From Phytomonospora endophytica (GTDB taxonomy: Bacteria; Actinomycetota; Actinomycetes; Mycobacteriales; Micromonosporaceae): a stretch of 64,000 nt of DNA. The translations under genes were made by a program, and so were the position numbers. Location of the stretch: NCBI RefSeq assembly GCF_014202425.1, contig NZ_JACHGT010000015.1, positions 1-64,000 of the forward strand. The letters run 5' to 3'. Each line of letters opens with the position of its first letter. Positions within the stretch are counted from its first letter, which is position 1. The notes beneath the pieces were generated by a model. It ran no database searches. It worked only from the letters and a program-made list of their open reading frames with translations, and was not told where the DNA came from. Positions 15,126 through 22,627 of this stretch are shown here, one piece after another.

Positions 15126-16534
15126 GCCTTCGTCGCCTCCTTGCGCTTGCGCGCGATGAGGAGCAGGACCAGGCCGCCGCCGAGCAGGCCGATCGCCAGG
15201 CCGCCGAAGCCGAGGAGGCTCGCACCGGTCAGCGGAAGTTTGCCGTTGCCTCCCGGACCGGGTGTACCGGGTGCGGTGGTGGTGGCGGTGGTGCCCGAAG
15301 GGCTCGCGGTCGTCGAATCGGAGGGGCCAGGTGAGGCGGGGTCCGAAGTGGATGGAGCGGAGGAGCCGGGCGACGACGGGCTCGGCGAGTCGGAGCCGCC
15401 CGGGTCGGGGTCGGTGACACCGATCTCGCCGAGCGGGATCTGGGCGAGGGTGAGCAGGGCCTGCGGGGTGGCGCGGCGCCAGGTGTCGCGCTGGAGCGGG
15501 TCGAGGCCGTTGGCCTTGGCGTCGGCCAGGATCTCGTCGTTGTAGGCGATCGTCCCGGCGTCGGCCTTGGCCGCGCCCCCGCCGGCCTCGGTGATCTGGT
15601 GCGCGACGACCCACGCGGCGGCCTTGTCGGCCTCGGCCTTGTGGCCGGTCGCGGCGAGGGCCTGCCCGGCCAGGCCGGTGGAGTTGGTGTTCGGCGCGGC
15701 CGTCGGGCCGGACCCGCCGAAGGATCCGTCGGGCTTCTGGATCGACGTCAGCCAGTCGCCGCCCTTCTTCGCGGCGGCCTCGGCGCCCTCCACCCCGTCG
15801 GCCGCGGCCGCCAGCAGCGCCTGCACGGCCATCCCGGTCGAGTCGGGATCGAGGACCGGATCGTCTTGTGCGTCGCAGTTCCCGGTCACACCGCTGCCGC
15901 CGAAGGCGTACGGGTACAGGCGGAAACCGCCCTCGGAGCACTGCTGGTCGATGAGGAAGTCGACGGCGGGCGGCGGGACCTCGCCGCTGCGCACGAGACC
16001 GAGTACGGCGAGGGACTGGTCGAAGGTGTTGCTGTTGTCGTTGCCGGAGGTGACCTTGTCCTTGACCCGTCCCTCCTCCGGGCCCTTGTCCGTCCCGGCG
16101 AGCAGATCCAGGACCTCCTGACGCATGTCGTACTCGCCGAAGGCCTCCGGGTCGGCGCCGGAGACGACCGCCGCGTAGAGGACCTTCGCGGTCGCGCCGG
16201 CGATGCGCTGACCCTTGGTGTCCCACAGATCCAGGGAGAAGTACTCGTACGCGCGGGTCTTCAGCGTCTCGGTGATCTTGTCGGCGACGGCGTCGTCGGC
16301 ACCGGTCGCCTTCAACGCGATGAGCGTGTCGATCGTCAGACCCCAGTCGGCGGTGCCCCAGCCGGAGGGCACGAAGCCCTCGGCGGTGACCTCGCGGGCC
16401 TGCCACGCGGCGGCGGCCCGCGCGGCGGACGGGTCGGCGAGGGCGGTCGGGGACAACACGATCGCGGCGCCTGCCACCACGGAGGTGGCGGCCCCAAGGG
16501 CGGCCAGGGTTCTGGCGGTGGGTCTGCCGGACAT
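15122..16534 (-). CDS. wall-anchored alpha/alpha-barrel protein, intrinsic-factor N-domain-like, LPLTG sorting signal
   Basis: The 470-residue protein has a signal peptide (about 1-33) and a long alpha/alpha-toroid region (about 38-385) with repeats of the form (D/N)STG-x-A-x-QAL (DPDSTGMAVQAL, NTNSTGLAGQAL), and a Ser/Thr/Pro-rich stalk. It ends in a cell-wall sorting signal: LPLTG at 433-437, a hydrophobic helix and a basic tail. The fold is annotated as prenyltransferase/squalene-oxidase repeat, but the protein is secreted, lacks the squalene-cyclase DxDD motif, and is fused by overlap to a DUF4430 gene. The intrinsic factor/transcobalamin barrel has the same fold. It is the first gene after a cobalamin riboswitch and attenuator. 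Sortase anchoring is predicted; no sortase gene is in the window. Confidence 0.88.
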   Translation of the reverse strand: MSGRPTARTLAALGAATSVVAGAAIVLSPTALADPSAARAAAAWQAREVTAEGFVPSGWGTADWGLTIDTLIALKATGADDAVADKITETLKTRAYEYFSLDLWDTKGQRIAGATAKVLYAAVVSGADPEAFGEYDMRQEVLDLLAGTDKGPEEGRVKDKVTSGNDNSNTFDQSLAVLGLVRSGEVPPPAVDFLIDQQCSEGGFRLYPYAFGGSGVTGNCDAQDDPVLDPDSTGMAVQALLAAAADGVEGAEAAAKKGGDWLTSIQKPDGSFGGSGPTAAPNTNSTGLAGQALAATGHKAEADKAAAWVVAHQITEAGGGAAKADAGTIAYNDEILADAKANGLDPLQRDTWRRATPQALLTLAQIPLGEIGVTDPDPGGSDSPSPSSPGSSAPSTSDPASPGPSDSTTASPSGTTATTTAPGTPGPGGNGKLPLTGASLLGFGGLAIGLLGGGLVLLLIARKRKEATKA

Positions 16535-16592
16535 CGGTGGCACCTTTCGACGCGCGCGGGGCGATCGGCGTCGCGGGCCAGGGCGGCGAACC

Positions 16593-16635
16593 AAAAGAGC
16601 CCCTGGCGCATCCGTTGACGAATGCCGCAAGGGGC
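16593..16635 (-). terminator. intrinsic terminator in the cobalamin-riboswitch leader (attenuator)
   Basis: On the minus strand a stem with GCCCCT/AGGGGC at its base and a paired upper part (one mismatch, one bulge, 10-base loop) is followed by TCTTTT (16598-16593). It lies between the riboswitch aptamer and the start codon at 16534, the position of a transcriptional expression platform. An alternative pairing of the terminator 5' arm with GCCCG about 20 bases upstream (16634-16657) could act as antiterminator. The terminator is directly visible; the switching is inferred. Confidence 0.75.
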
Positions 16636-16689
16636 CCGAAAGACTCGGCTACCGGGCTCCACACCGCAGACCATGACAGTGAGAAGCAG

Positions 16690-16820
16690 TGCACGCGCCC
16701 GGCAGGTGTTCCGACTTGCGGCCTTCGCCGCTCACGGTTGCAGGTCAGCGCCGGATTCGCACCGGCTTTCCCTTGCCTTGCACGCGATTCGCTTGTCCGC
16801 CGACGGGCAGTCGGCGACCG
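16690..16820 (-). ncRNA. cobalamin (AdoCbl) riboswitch controlling the ECF/transcobalamin-like operon
   Basis: The minus strand shows the conserved core of class-I cobalamin riboswitches in the right order. First comes GGGAAAGCCGGTGCGAATCC (about 16772-16753), then GGCGCTGACCTGCAACCGTGAG (16752-16731 region). The B12-box follows as a GCAAGTCGGAACACCTGCC-like segment (about 16719-16701). It is followed by the attenuator at 16593-16635 and the barrel gene. High B12 would be expected to stop transcription of the uptake operon. A TAGACT hexamer (16827-16822) could be the -10 element. Confidence 0.93.
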
Positions 16821-16900
16821 GAGTCTACTTCCCGTCACGGTCCGTGCGCCAGGTCGCCGCTGCGATCCGGCCCACATCTGTCCGGAGGTTCACACCCGGC

Positions 16901-16929
16901 TTGACACGTACCGTGCGGCCGCACATACT
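16901..16929 (+). promoter_or_regulatory. sigma-70-type promoter of the plus-strand riboswitch unit
   Basis: TTGACA at 16901-16906 and CATACT at 16924-16929 are separated by exactly 17 bases, which puts the transcription start near 16936, just before the riboswitch core. This is one of the best consensus promoters in the window and supports transcription of the plus-strand barrel/DUF4430 pair from this point. Confidence 0.7.
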
Positions 16930-17050
16930 GCCTGCGCACATCCAATCAGGACGGTAGCGGGGGAAGTCCGGTCGAAGTCCGGCGCTGACCCGCAACGGTG
17001 GGCCGCAACGTATGCGGCGAGCCCGAATACCCGCACCGCCCGTATTGCAT
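16930..17050 (+). ncRNA. cobalamin (AdoCbl) riboswitch controlling the secreted barrel/DUF4430 pair
   Basis: The plus strand has a second copy of the conserved cobalamin aptamer core: GGGGGAAGTCCGGTCGAAGT (about 16959-16978), CCGGCGCTGACCCGCAACGG (16979-16998), and a B12-box-like GCCCGAATACCCGCACCGCC (17021-17040). No T-tract terminator follows. Two hairpins (17114-17136, CCGGTA/TACCGG, and GGCGTT/AACGCC at about 17141-17153) lie immediately before the ATG at 17155, so control is probably translational. The neighbouring minus-strand riboswitch has an attenuator instead. Confidence 0.93.
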
Positions 17051-17154
17051 CGCCCATTTCCCGTCGTGGTCCGCGGGACGGCGACCGGTATCAGGGCGCA
17101 GCCGTCCACGGACTCCGGTACGCGTCTCGCATACCGGAAAGGCGTTAAACGCCC

Positions 17155-18183
17155 ATGTCATTGCGCCTGTTGACGCGAGCCGCCCTTGTCGGCGGACTCG
17201 CGCTCACGGTCTTCGCGGCGACGCCCGCCGTCGCGTCCTCCCCTCCCACCGGCGATCGTGGCGACGCCGCGGCCGGCTGGCTCGCCCGCCACATGGTCGA
17301 CGGCGAACGCTTCGAGGCAGTCTTCGACGGCGTCGCCTACCCCGACCAGGGCCTGACCGTCGACGCCGTGTTCGCCTTCGCCGCGAGCAAGACCGCCGAC
17401 GCCTTCGCCGAGCGTGCCCTGACCTGGCTCGCCTCGCCGGGTGTCACCGGCGGCTACATCGGTGAAGGCACCGAGGCCTACGCCGGTGCCACCGCCAAAC
17501 TGACCCTCGCCGTCCAGGTCCGCGGCGGCGACCCGTCGGCCTTCGGCGGCTTCGACCTCGAAGCGCGCCTCCGCGGCCTGCAGACCCCCTCGGGCCGCTT
17601 CTCCGACAGCTCCCAGTGGGGTGACTTCAGCAACGGCTTCAGCCAGTCCCTGGCCGTCCTGGCCCTCGACCGCACCACCGGCGGCGCGCCCGCGACGGCG
17701 GTCGGCTTCCTCGCCGGAAGCCGTTGCGCCGACGGCGGCTACCCGCTGCTGTTCGCGCAGGCGACCTGCACGAGCGACGTCGACGTCACCGCGATCGCCG
17801 TCCAGGCCCTGATCGCGGCCGGGCGCTGGTCGGACGCCGCCGCCGGACTGTGCTGGCTGCTCTCGGTGCAGTCGGCGAACGGCGCCTTCAGCGCCCTCGG
17901 CGTCGAGAACGCCAACAGCACCGGCCTCGCCGCCCAGGCCCTCCTCGCCGGGGGCAGGTTCACCGCGGCCGCCAAGGCCCGCCAGTTCCTGCGCGGGCTC
18001 CAGGTCGACTGCACCGGAGCGGCCGCCGACCGTGGCGCGATCCGTTTCAAGGCCGGGCCTCTCGACCCGGCGACCGCCACCCGCGCCACCGCGCAGGCCG
18101 TCCTCGGTCTCGCGTCGGTCAGCCTCGGCCGCCTCGACGCGACCGGCGCGCGGTCCGGCGACCCCGTCCTCTCCTGCCAGTAA
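17155..18183 (+). CDS. secreted alpha/alpha-barrel protein, intrinsic-factor N-domain-like
   Basis: The 342-residue protein has a signal peptide (about 1-27, ending VASS). The rest is an alpha/alpha toroid similar to that of the gene at 15122-16534. It has the paired motifs FSQSLAVLAL, DVDVTAIAVQALIAAG and NANSTGLAAQALLAGG, and four cysteines in the last two thirds that could form disulfides. Unlike its divergent relative it has no stalk, LPXTG motif or membrane anchor, so it should be released or associate with other surface proteins. It is the first gene behind a cobalamin riboswitch. I infer corrinoid binding together with the DUF4430 protein encoded 12 bases downstream. A terpene-cyclase role is unlikely given secretion and missing catalytic motifs. 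Confidence 0.88.
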   Translation: MSLRLLTRAALVGGLALTVFAATPAVASSPPTGDRGDAAAGWLARHMVDGERFEAVFDGVAYPDQGLTVDAVFAFAASKTADAFAERALTWLASPGVTGGYIGEGTEAYAGATAKLTLAVQVRGGDPSAFGGFDLEARLRGLQTPSGRFSDSSQWGDFSNGFSQSLAVLALDRTTGGAPATAVGFLAGSRCADGGYPLLFAQATCTSDVDVTAIAVQALIAAGRWSDAAAGLCWLLSVQSANGAFSALGVENANSTGLAAQALLAGGRFTAAAKARQFLRGLQVDCTGAAADRGAIRFKAGPLDPATATRATAQAVLGLASVSLGRLDATGARSGDPVLSCQ

Positions 18184-18195
18184 AGGGAACCCGAC

Positions 18196-18666
18196 ATGAC
18201 CACGCTCACCCGCCGGGCGGCGCTGCTGCTCGCCGCCCTCCTCACCGCCGTCTCCTTCGTCGCCGCCGACCCGGCCGCCCGCCCCGCGCAGGCCGCCGGG
18301 TGCAGCGGCACGACGGGGGTCACCGTCGTCGTCGACTTCACCGCCTTCGGCGGCAGCGTCGAACGCCGTTGCGCGCTCGGCGATCCCGCCACCGGCATCG
18401 CCGCCCTCCAAGGCGCGAGTTTCACCGTCACCGGCACCAGCCGCTGGGGACTCGCCTTCGTCTGCCGTCTCGACGGCCTGCCGACGGCGGCCGCCGAGGC
18501 CTGCGTCAACACGCCACCGACCTCGGCCTACTGGTCGTACTGGCACGGCACCCCGGGCAGCGCCTGGACCTACAGCACTTCCGGTGCCAGCGCTTACAAC
18601 CCGGCGCCGGGCAGCGTCGAAGGCTGGGCCTTCGGCTCGGGCGCGCAGCCGACCGTGGCGCCGTAA
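18196..18666 (+). CDS. secreted DUF4430 (transcobalamin C-terminal-like) protein
   Basis: A compact 156-residue protein: signal peptide (about 1-33, ending AQA) and one DUF4430-like domain with TGVTVVVDFTAFGG, a Cys pair (RRCALGD, FVCRLDG), TSRWGLAFVCRL and the aromatic block SAYWSYWHGTPG that also marks the minus-strand paralog. It lacks the stalk and membrane helix of that paralog. It starts 12 bases after the barrel gene and ends before a strong hairpin, so the two form a bicistronic unit under the plus-strand riboswitch. Predicted role: second half of a split, soluble, transcobalamin-like corrinoid binder. Confidence 0.85.
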   Translation: MTTLTRRAALLLAALLTAVSFVAADPAARPAQAAGCSGTTGVTVVVDFTAFGGSVERRCALGDPATGIAALQGASFTVTGTSRWGLAFVCRLDGLPTAAAEACVNTPPTSAYWSYWHGTPGSAWTYSTSGASAYNPAPGSVEGWAFGSGAQPTVAP

Positions 18667-18675
18667 CGCAGGCGC

Positions 18676-18702
18676 GCCCCGGCGGTGCCGCACCGCCGGG
18701 GC
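18676..18702. terminator. 12-bp perfect hairpin terminator
   Basis: GCCCCGGCGGTG (18676-18687) pairs perfectly with 18691-18702 around a 3-base loop. It separates the plus-strand DUF4430 gene (stop 18666) from the convergent hydratase-family gene (stop 18713) and can serve both. Confidence 0.8.
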
Positions 18703-18712
18703 GTTCGAGTCC

Positions 18713-19711
18713 TCAATGGACGAGACCGAGCTCCCGCTCGCCGGGGGCGAACAGGGCGTCGACGTCCCCGACCGGCGCCCAGCGCGGATCGCGGTCCTTG
18801 TCGATGATCTGCGCGCGAATGCCCTCGGCCAGATCGTGGGTGCGCAGCAGCGCCGCCGAGAGCCTGAACTCCCTGTCCAGCACGGCTTCCAGGCTCGGCA
18901 GCGCGGCCGCCTCGCGCACCGACCGCAGCGTCACGGCCAGCGATGTCGGCGACTTGCCCTCGATCTCCTTGGCCGCGGCCCGCGCGCCCGGCGCCGGGTG
19001 GTCCCGCAGTCGCGCGAGGATTCCGGCGATGTCGGGAGCGGCGTAGCAGTCGTCGATCCAGTCCCGGGCGGCGGCGAGCTCACCGTCCGGAACCGGTGCG
19101 GTGAAGCCGGGGACCTCACCGTCGTGAAGCTCCAAGGCCAGCGACGGCAGCCGTGACGAGGGCACGTAATGGTCGGCGAGGCCGGTGTAGATCGCGTCGC
19201 CCGCACCGATCGAGCCGCCCGTCAGCGCCAGATGCAGGCCCGTGCGGCCGGGCGCGAGGGCGAGCAGGCGGCTGCCGCCGACGTCGGGATGGAAACCGAT
19301 GCCGACCTCGGGCATCGCCAGCCGCGAGCGCTCGGTGACCAGCCGGACCCCGGCGTGGCCGCCGATGCCGATGCCGCCGCCCATGACCAGGCCGTCCATC
19401 CACGCCACGATCGGCTTGGGGTAGGCGGCGATGCGGGCGTTAAGGCGGTACTCCTCCGCCCAGAAGTCGAGCGAGGCCGTGCCGCCCGACAGCGCGTCGG
19501 CGTGGAAGACACGGAGGTCGCCGCCCGCGCACAGACCCCGGTCACCGGCGCCGGTCACGAGGATCGCACGCACCCGAGGTGAGTGCTCCCAACGATCGAG
19601 GACGGTGTGCAGCGCGGCGACCATGTCGGCGTTGAGGGCGTTGATCGCGCGCGGCCGGTTGAGCACGATCCGGCCGAGGCGCCCGGTGACGCGGGTGAGG
19701 ACCGGGACCAT
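18713..19711 (-). CDS. enoyl-CoA hydratase/isomerase family, 3-hydroxyisobutyryl-CoA hydrolase-like
   Basis: The 332-residue protein is a crotonase-superfamily member of the long 3-hydroxyisobutyryl-CoA hydrolase type. It has NRPRAINALNADM near residue 18, the oxyanion-hole segment GLCAGGDLRVFH, MDGLVMGGGIGI, MPEVGIGFHPDVGGS with the catalytic-type Glu/Asp pair, and the long C-terminal helical extension that plain hydratases lack. The role would be thioester hydrolysis in valine breakdown. The ATG at 19711 shares one base with the stop of the upstream toxin gene (TGATG), so the gene is tied to the toxin-antitoxin pair, an odd partner. Confidence 0.9.
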   Translation of the reverse strand: MVPVLTRVTGRLGRIVLNRPRAINALNADMVAALHTVLDRWEHSPRVRAILVTGAGDRGLCAGGDLRVFHADALSGGTASLDFWAEEYRLNARIAAYPKPIVAWMDGLVMGGGIGIGGHAGVRLVTERSRLAMPEVGIGFHPDVGGSRLLALAPGRTGLHLALTGGSIGAGDAIYTGLADHYVPSSRLPSLALELHDGEVPGFTAPVPDGELAAARDWIDDCYAAPDIAGILARLRDHPAPGARAAAKEIEGKSPTSLAVTLRSVREAAALPSLEAVLDREFRLSAALLRTHDLAEGIRAQIIDKDRDPRWAPVGDVDALFAPGERELGLVH

Positions 19712-20043
19712 CAGCGCCGGGGGAGCCCGAGGACGACGCCGAGGGCGACGTCGAGATGTTCGAGGGTCTCGGCGGGAAGATCGCCGAGCGAGGGGCCGAG
19801 CTTGATCTGGGTGACCTCGTTGAGGCGGTCGGGCATGATCCAGCCGACCGCGTCCATCCCGGTGGGCAGTGGGACGGACACACCCGTGTCGGCGGCCTCG
19901 GCATCGGCCGTGATGCGCGCGACGATCGCGCGGCTTGTCGCGTCGTGCATCTCGTCGGCGGACACGACGGCGGTGAGGATGTCACCCGCGACGGTGGTCC
20001 GCAGACGGCGGATCTGGCCGCGCCGCACCCCGGCCGGGCGCAC
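19711..20043 (-). CDS. MazF/PemK-like toxin (predicted)
   Basis: A 110-residue small basic-to-acidic protein with the PemK/MazF layout. It has an N-terminal R-R-G-x-I strand (VRRGQIRRL), a VVSADEMHD-type segment in place of the usual VVSND, a central VPLPTGMDAVGWIMPDRLNEVTQ strand pair, and a C-terminal GVVLGL. Family members are sequence-specific endoribonucleases. The GTG at 20043 overlaps the last base of the antitoxin stop codon, which supports this start and translational coupling. The PRPVVVVS motif of canonical members is incompletely preserved, so activity is uncertain. Confidence 0.72.
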   Translation of the reverse strand: MRPAGVRRGQIRRLRTTVAGDILTAVVSADEMHDATSRAIVARITADAEAADTGVSVPLPTGMDAVGWIMPDRLNEVTQIKLGPSLGDLPAETLEHLDVALGVVLGLPRR

Positions 20044-20282
20044 TACGCGTGGTCCCCGACGAGCTCCTCGGTGAGGCGGTCGACGTCGAGCTGCTCGCGA
20101 TGCGCGATGCGCTCCGAGACCCGGAAGTAGGTCATGGCGGTCCGTGCCTGCTCCCGCCGCGCCAGCTCCCCGTTGACATAGGCCGAAAGCGAGACCCCGG
20201 CACATTTCGCCTGGTCGCGCAAGCGCGCGAGGAGATCGACGTCGAGCGAGAGGGAGACGGGAGCGGTCGTCATAGGAACCAT
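20043..20282 (-). CDS. ribbon-helix-helix-type antitoxin (predicted)
   Basis: The 79-residue protein has a short N-terminal beta-strand segment (APVSLSLDVDLL) followed by helices (ARLRDQAKCAGVSLSAYVNGEL), as in MetJ/Arc/CopG DNA-binding antitoxins, and an acidic C-terminal tail suited to wrapping a toxin. It precedes and overlaps the MazF-like toxin by one base, the usual antitoxin-first order. The ATG at 20282 has GAGAGGA eight bases upstream; a second ATG three codons later is possible. Confidence 0.75.
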   Translation of the reverse strand: MVPMTTAPVSLSLDVDLLARLRDQAKCAGVSLSAYVNGELARREQARTAMTYFRVSERIAHREQLDVDRLTEELVGDHA

Positions 20283-20330
20283 CGTAGCGATCCTCTCATG
20301 CGGAATGGGAGGGGCGGCGGCCGGAGAAAT

Positions 20331-22205
20331 TCAGCGCCGCCGCAGTCGCCTCGCGAGCGCCGTCAGCCGCGGCAGGAGGCGGACGCGCACCGACCGGCCC
20401 TTCTTGTTGACCACCAGCACATCCCGGTGGAGGTCACCGATCTGGAGATCCACGCGGACGTCCCAGCTGCCGGGGCGCAGGCGGACACCGGGCAGGGCCA
20501 GACCGGCGGTGAGACGCAGATTTCCCGCCGCCGTCGTCGTGGTCGTCGAGAGCCGATGCCGGACCGGCCCGCGCGCCAGCGTGATCACCGCGTCGACGAG
20601 ACGATCGTCGGGCGGCGCCGGGTAGTCGACCGTGAGGCGGAGACGGGTCGTGGTGCTGCGCATCGACTTCAAAAGCGGCACCGGCATCGTCGAATGGACG
20701 TGCTCGCCGAGGTCGAGGCCGAGATTGCCGTACTTGGTGTGGAAGACCGTGGCGACAACGGATCCGTCGCGGCCGGGCAGCTCGTGCGACTCGGTCGCGG
20801 CGGCGAGGCCGTCGGCGCGACGGGTGCCGAGGCGTTGCTCTCGCCGAAGCCCGTCGACAGCGACGGCGACCGACACGTCCCAGAGCCCGTCGGGCATGGC
20901 GTGTTTCGACGGGTCGAGGACGCCTTCGAAGGCGCCGGACTCGGTCGTGGTCGCGGGGATCGTCACGGTCGACTCGCCGGCGCGTTCGCGCAGGACGAGT
21001 TCGACGGTCTGCGGGTGGTTTGGCAGATCGGGGATCACGGCCGTGCCGGTGACGCGCAGGCCCTCATCGGTCCGGGCGAGGCCGCCGAGTTCGTGGTCGA
21101 CTCGAAGGCGGTCGGTCACGTCGTAGATCTGGTCGGGGACGGTCCTGGTGGCGTCGCGGAAGAAGGTCAGCGGCAGGTAGGCGCGGCCGTCCTCGACGAC
21201 CGGCGACGCTTCCGTGTCCGCGACGATCTCGCCGAGAGCCGCGATGAAGCCGTCGAAGTCGCCGACGGCGATCAGGTGCGACAGCAGGCGCCGCCTGGGA
21301 TCGAGCGCGGCGAGGATCCCGTCGGTGAGGTGCTCTTCGAGCAGCGCGTGGGCCTTGCCGAAGGTGCCGCGCTTCTCGGTGTCGGACAACGTCGCCAGCC
21401 AGTACCCGCCGAAGAGGGTGAGGACGGCCGTGCGGACGTGGCGCTGCAGCAGGCGATCGCGCTTCTCACCGCGCGGGACGTTGTCGGTGACGATGCCGAA
21501 GAGGTCGGCGGCGATGTCGAGCAGCGCGGGGTAGTCGGGGGGCTGGTTGGTGGCGTTGGAGCCGTCGGCGCGCTGGCGGAGGTAGTAGCAGTCGTAGTCG
21601 GCGACGATCGAGATGGTCGCGGCCTTGAGATAGCAGAGGCTCGTGAAAGGGCCGTCCTCGCGGCGGGGGACGCCTTCGGGGAAGCGGATGCCGTTGTCCT
21701 CGATGAGGGAGCGGCGGAAGAGCTTCCACGGGCCGAGGCTGTTGAAGACCTTCGAGGTGTACAGGTCGGCCTTCTCCATCGAGCGCCCGAACATCGACTT
21801 CGGCGCCCGGTCCCGATGCCCCGGCGGCGTGGCCATGCGACCGAGGACGACGTCCGCGGACGCACGCTCGGCCATCGCGACGAGCCGTTCGAGGGCCTCG
21901 TCACCGAGATAGTCGTCCCCGTCGAGAAAGAAGACGTAGGTGCCGCTCGCCAGTTCGAGGCCCCGATTGCGCGGGCCGCCGGGCCCACCGGAGTTCGCCG
22001 GAAGCCGCTCGGCCGTCAACTCGGGGAACTCCGCGGCCAGCCGCGAAAGCTCCTCCCAGCTCCCGTCGGTGGACCCGTCGTCAACGGCGATGACCTCTAG
22101 TCTCGCGGTCCCGATCGTCTGCCGGCGGACCGAGTCGAGGCACTCGCCCAGCCACGGACGCACGTTGTAGACGGGGATGACGACGGACACGGTGGGGTCA
22201 GGCAC
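20331..22205 (-). CDS. family 2 glycosyltransferase with C-terminal extension
   Basis: The 624-residue protein begins with a GT-A fold of GT2 type: SVVIPVYNVRPWLGECLDSVRRQT (two parts of the nucleotide-binding region), VDDGSTDGS near residue 42, and the metal/sugar-nucleotide motif FFLDGDDYL near 93. An ED acceptor-site motif is at RREDGPFTS. From about residue 330 a second region of mixed beta composition, with WDVSVAVAVDG- and WDVRVDLQIGD-like repeats, resembles C-terminal domains of wall polymer glycosyltransferases of the TarS/TagF type. A role in decorating or building a cell-surface glycopolymer is likely but the sugar is unknown. It stands alone. Confidence 0.88.
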   Translation of the reverse strand: MPDPTVSVVIPVYNVRPWLGECLDSVRRQTIGTARLEVIAVDDGSTDGSWEELSRLAAEFPELTAERLPANSGGPGGPRNRGLELASGTYVFFLDGDDYLGDEALERLVAMAERASADVVLGRMATPPGHRDRAPKSMFGRSMEKADLYTSKVFNSLGPWKLFRRSLIEDNGIRFPEGVPRREDGPFTSLCYLKAATISIVADYDCYYLRQRADGSNATNQPPDYPALLDIAADLFGIVTDNVPRGEKRDRLLQRHVRTAVLTLFGGYWLATLSDTEKRGTFGKAHALLEEHLTDGILAALDPRRRLLSHLIAVGDFDGFIAALGEIVADTEASPVVEDGRAYLPLTFFRDATRTVPDQIYDVTDRLRVDHELGGLARTDEGLRVTGTAVIPDLPNHPQTVELVLRERAGESTVTIPATTTESGAFEGVLDPSKHAMPDGLWDVSVAVAVDGLRREQRLGTRRADGLAAATESHELPGRDGSVVATVFHTKYGNLGLDLGEHVHSTMPVPLLKSMRSTTTRLRLTVDYPAPPDDRLVDAVITLARGPVRHRLSTTTTTAAGNLRLTAGLALPGVRLRPGSWDVRVDLQIGDLHRDVLVVNKKGRSVRVRLLPRLTALARRLRRR

Positions 22206-22627
22206 AGCCGGATCCTAACCGCGCCCGGCACGACCGGCACAGGCTTGAGACGGAGCCGAATCCGGGCACCGCACGGCCAGGGCCGTTACGCGTGGTGGCC
22301 TTGTCGCCAACGGCCCCGGATCGCCGGATTTGCGCTCACCCTGGGTGGTGACGACGGCCACTGGGCGGGGTCGGATTCAGGTTGGCGAAGTCTGTTCTCC
22401 GCCGGGGGCGAGCCGATCGGTGGGACGGCGACGAGCCGCCCGGATGAACGTCCTCCTGCAACAGGCCCGAGCCGCGAAGTCGGCGAAACCATGCTTTCCC
22501 CACGCGAACACCGCGATATTGAGGGCTGTGGGCGGCAAACAACCTGCAAACCAGTGGTATTGACCCCTTTCGTCGCGCGCTCTTAGGTTCGGGGGAGGCC
22601 CCGCCCACACGCGTTGACAGGAGCCCG
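22206..22627. other. 422-base non-coding stretch with one promoter
   Basis: No convincing gene. The part near 22331-22371 resembles 24291-24332 (shared core CTGGGTGGTGACGA), suggesting a degraded dispersed repeat. The last 70 bases hold the promoter of the pectate lyase gene. Short open frames here have no family features or codon bias. Confidence 0.6.
22560..22589 (+). promoter_or_regulatory. candidate promoter of the pectate lyase gene
   Basis: TTGACC (22560-22565) and TAGGTT (22584-22589) are spaced by 18 bases, 39 bases before the start codon. Both hexamers are close to actinobacterial housekeeping consensus. Confidence 0.5.

Noticed and set aside
16680-17160. Small open frames between the two barrel genes
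   Set aside because: They overlap the conserved cobalamin riboswitch cores, which fully explain the sequence conservation there.
15122-18183. The two barrel proteins as terpene cyclases or squalene-hopene cyclases
   Set aside because: They have export signals, half the usual length, no DxDD acid motif, and are tied to B12 riboswitches and DUF4430 genes. The intrinsic-factor-like reading explains the context better.
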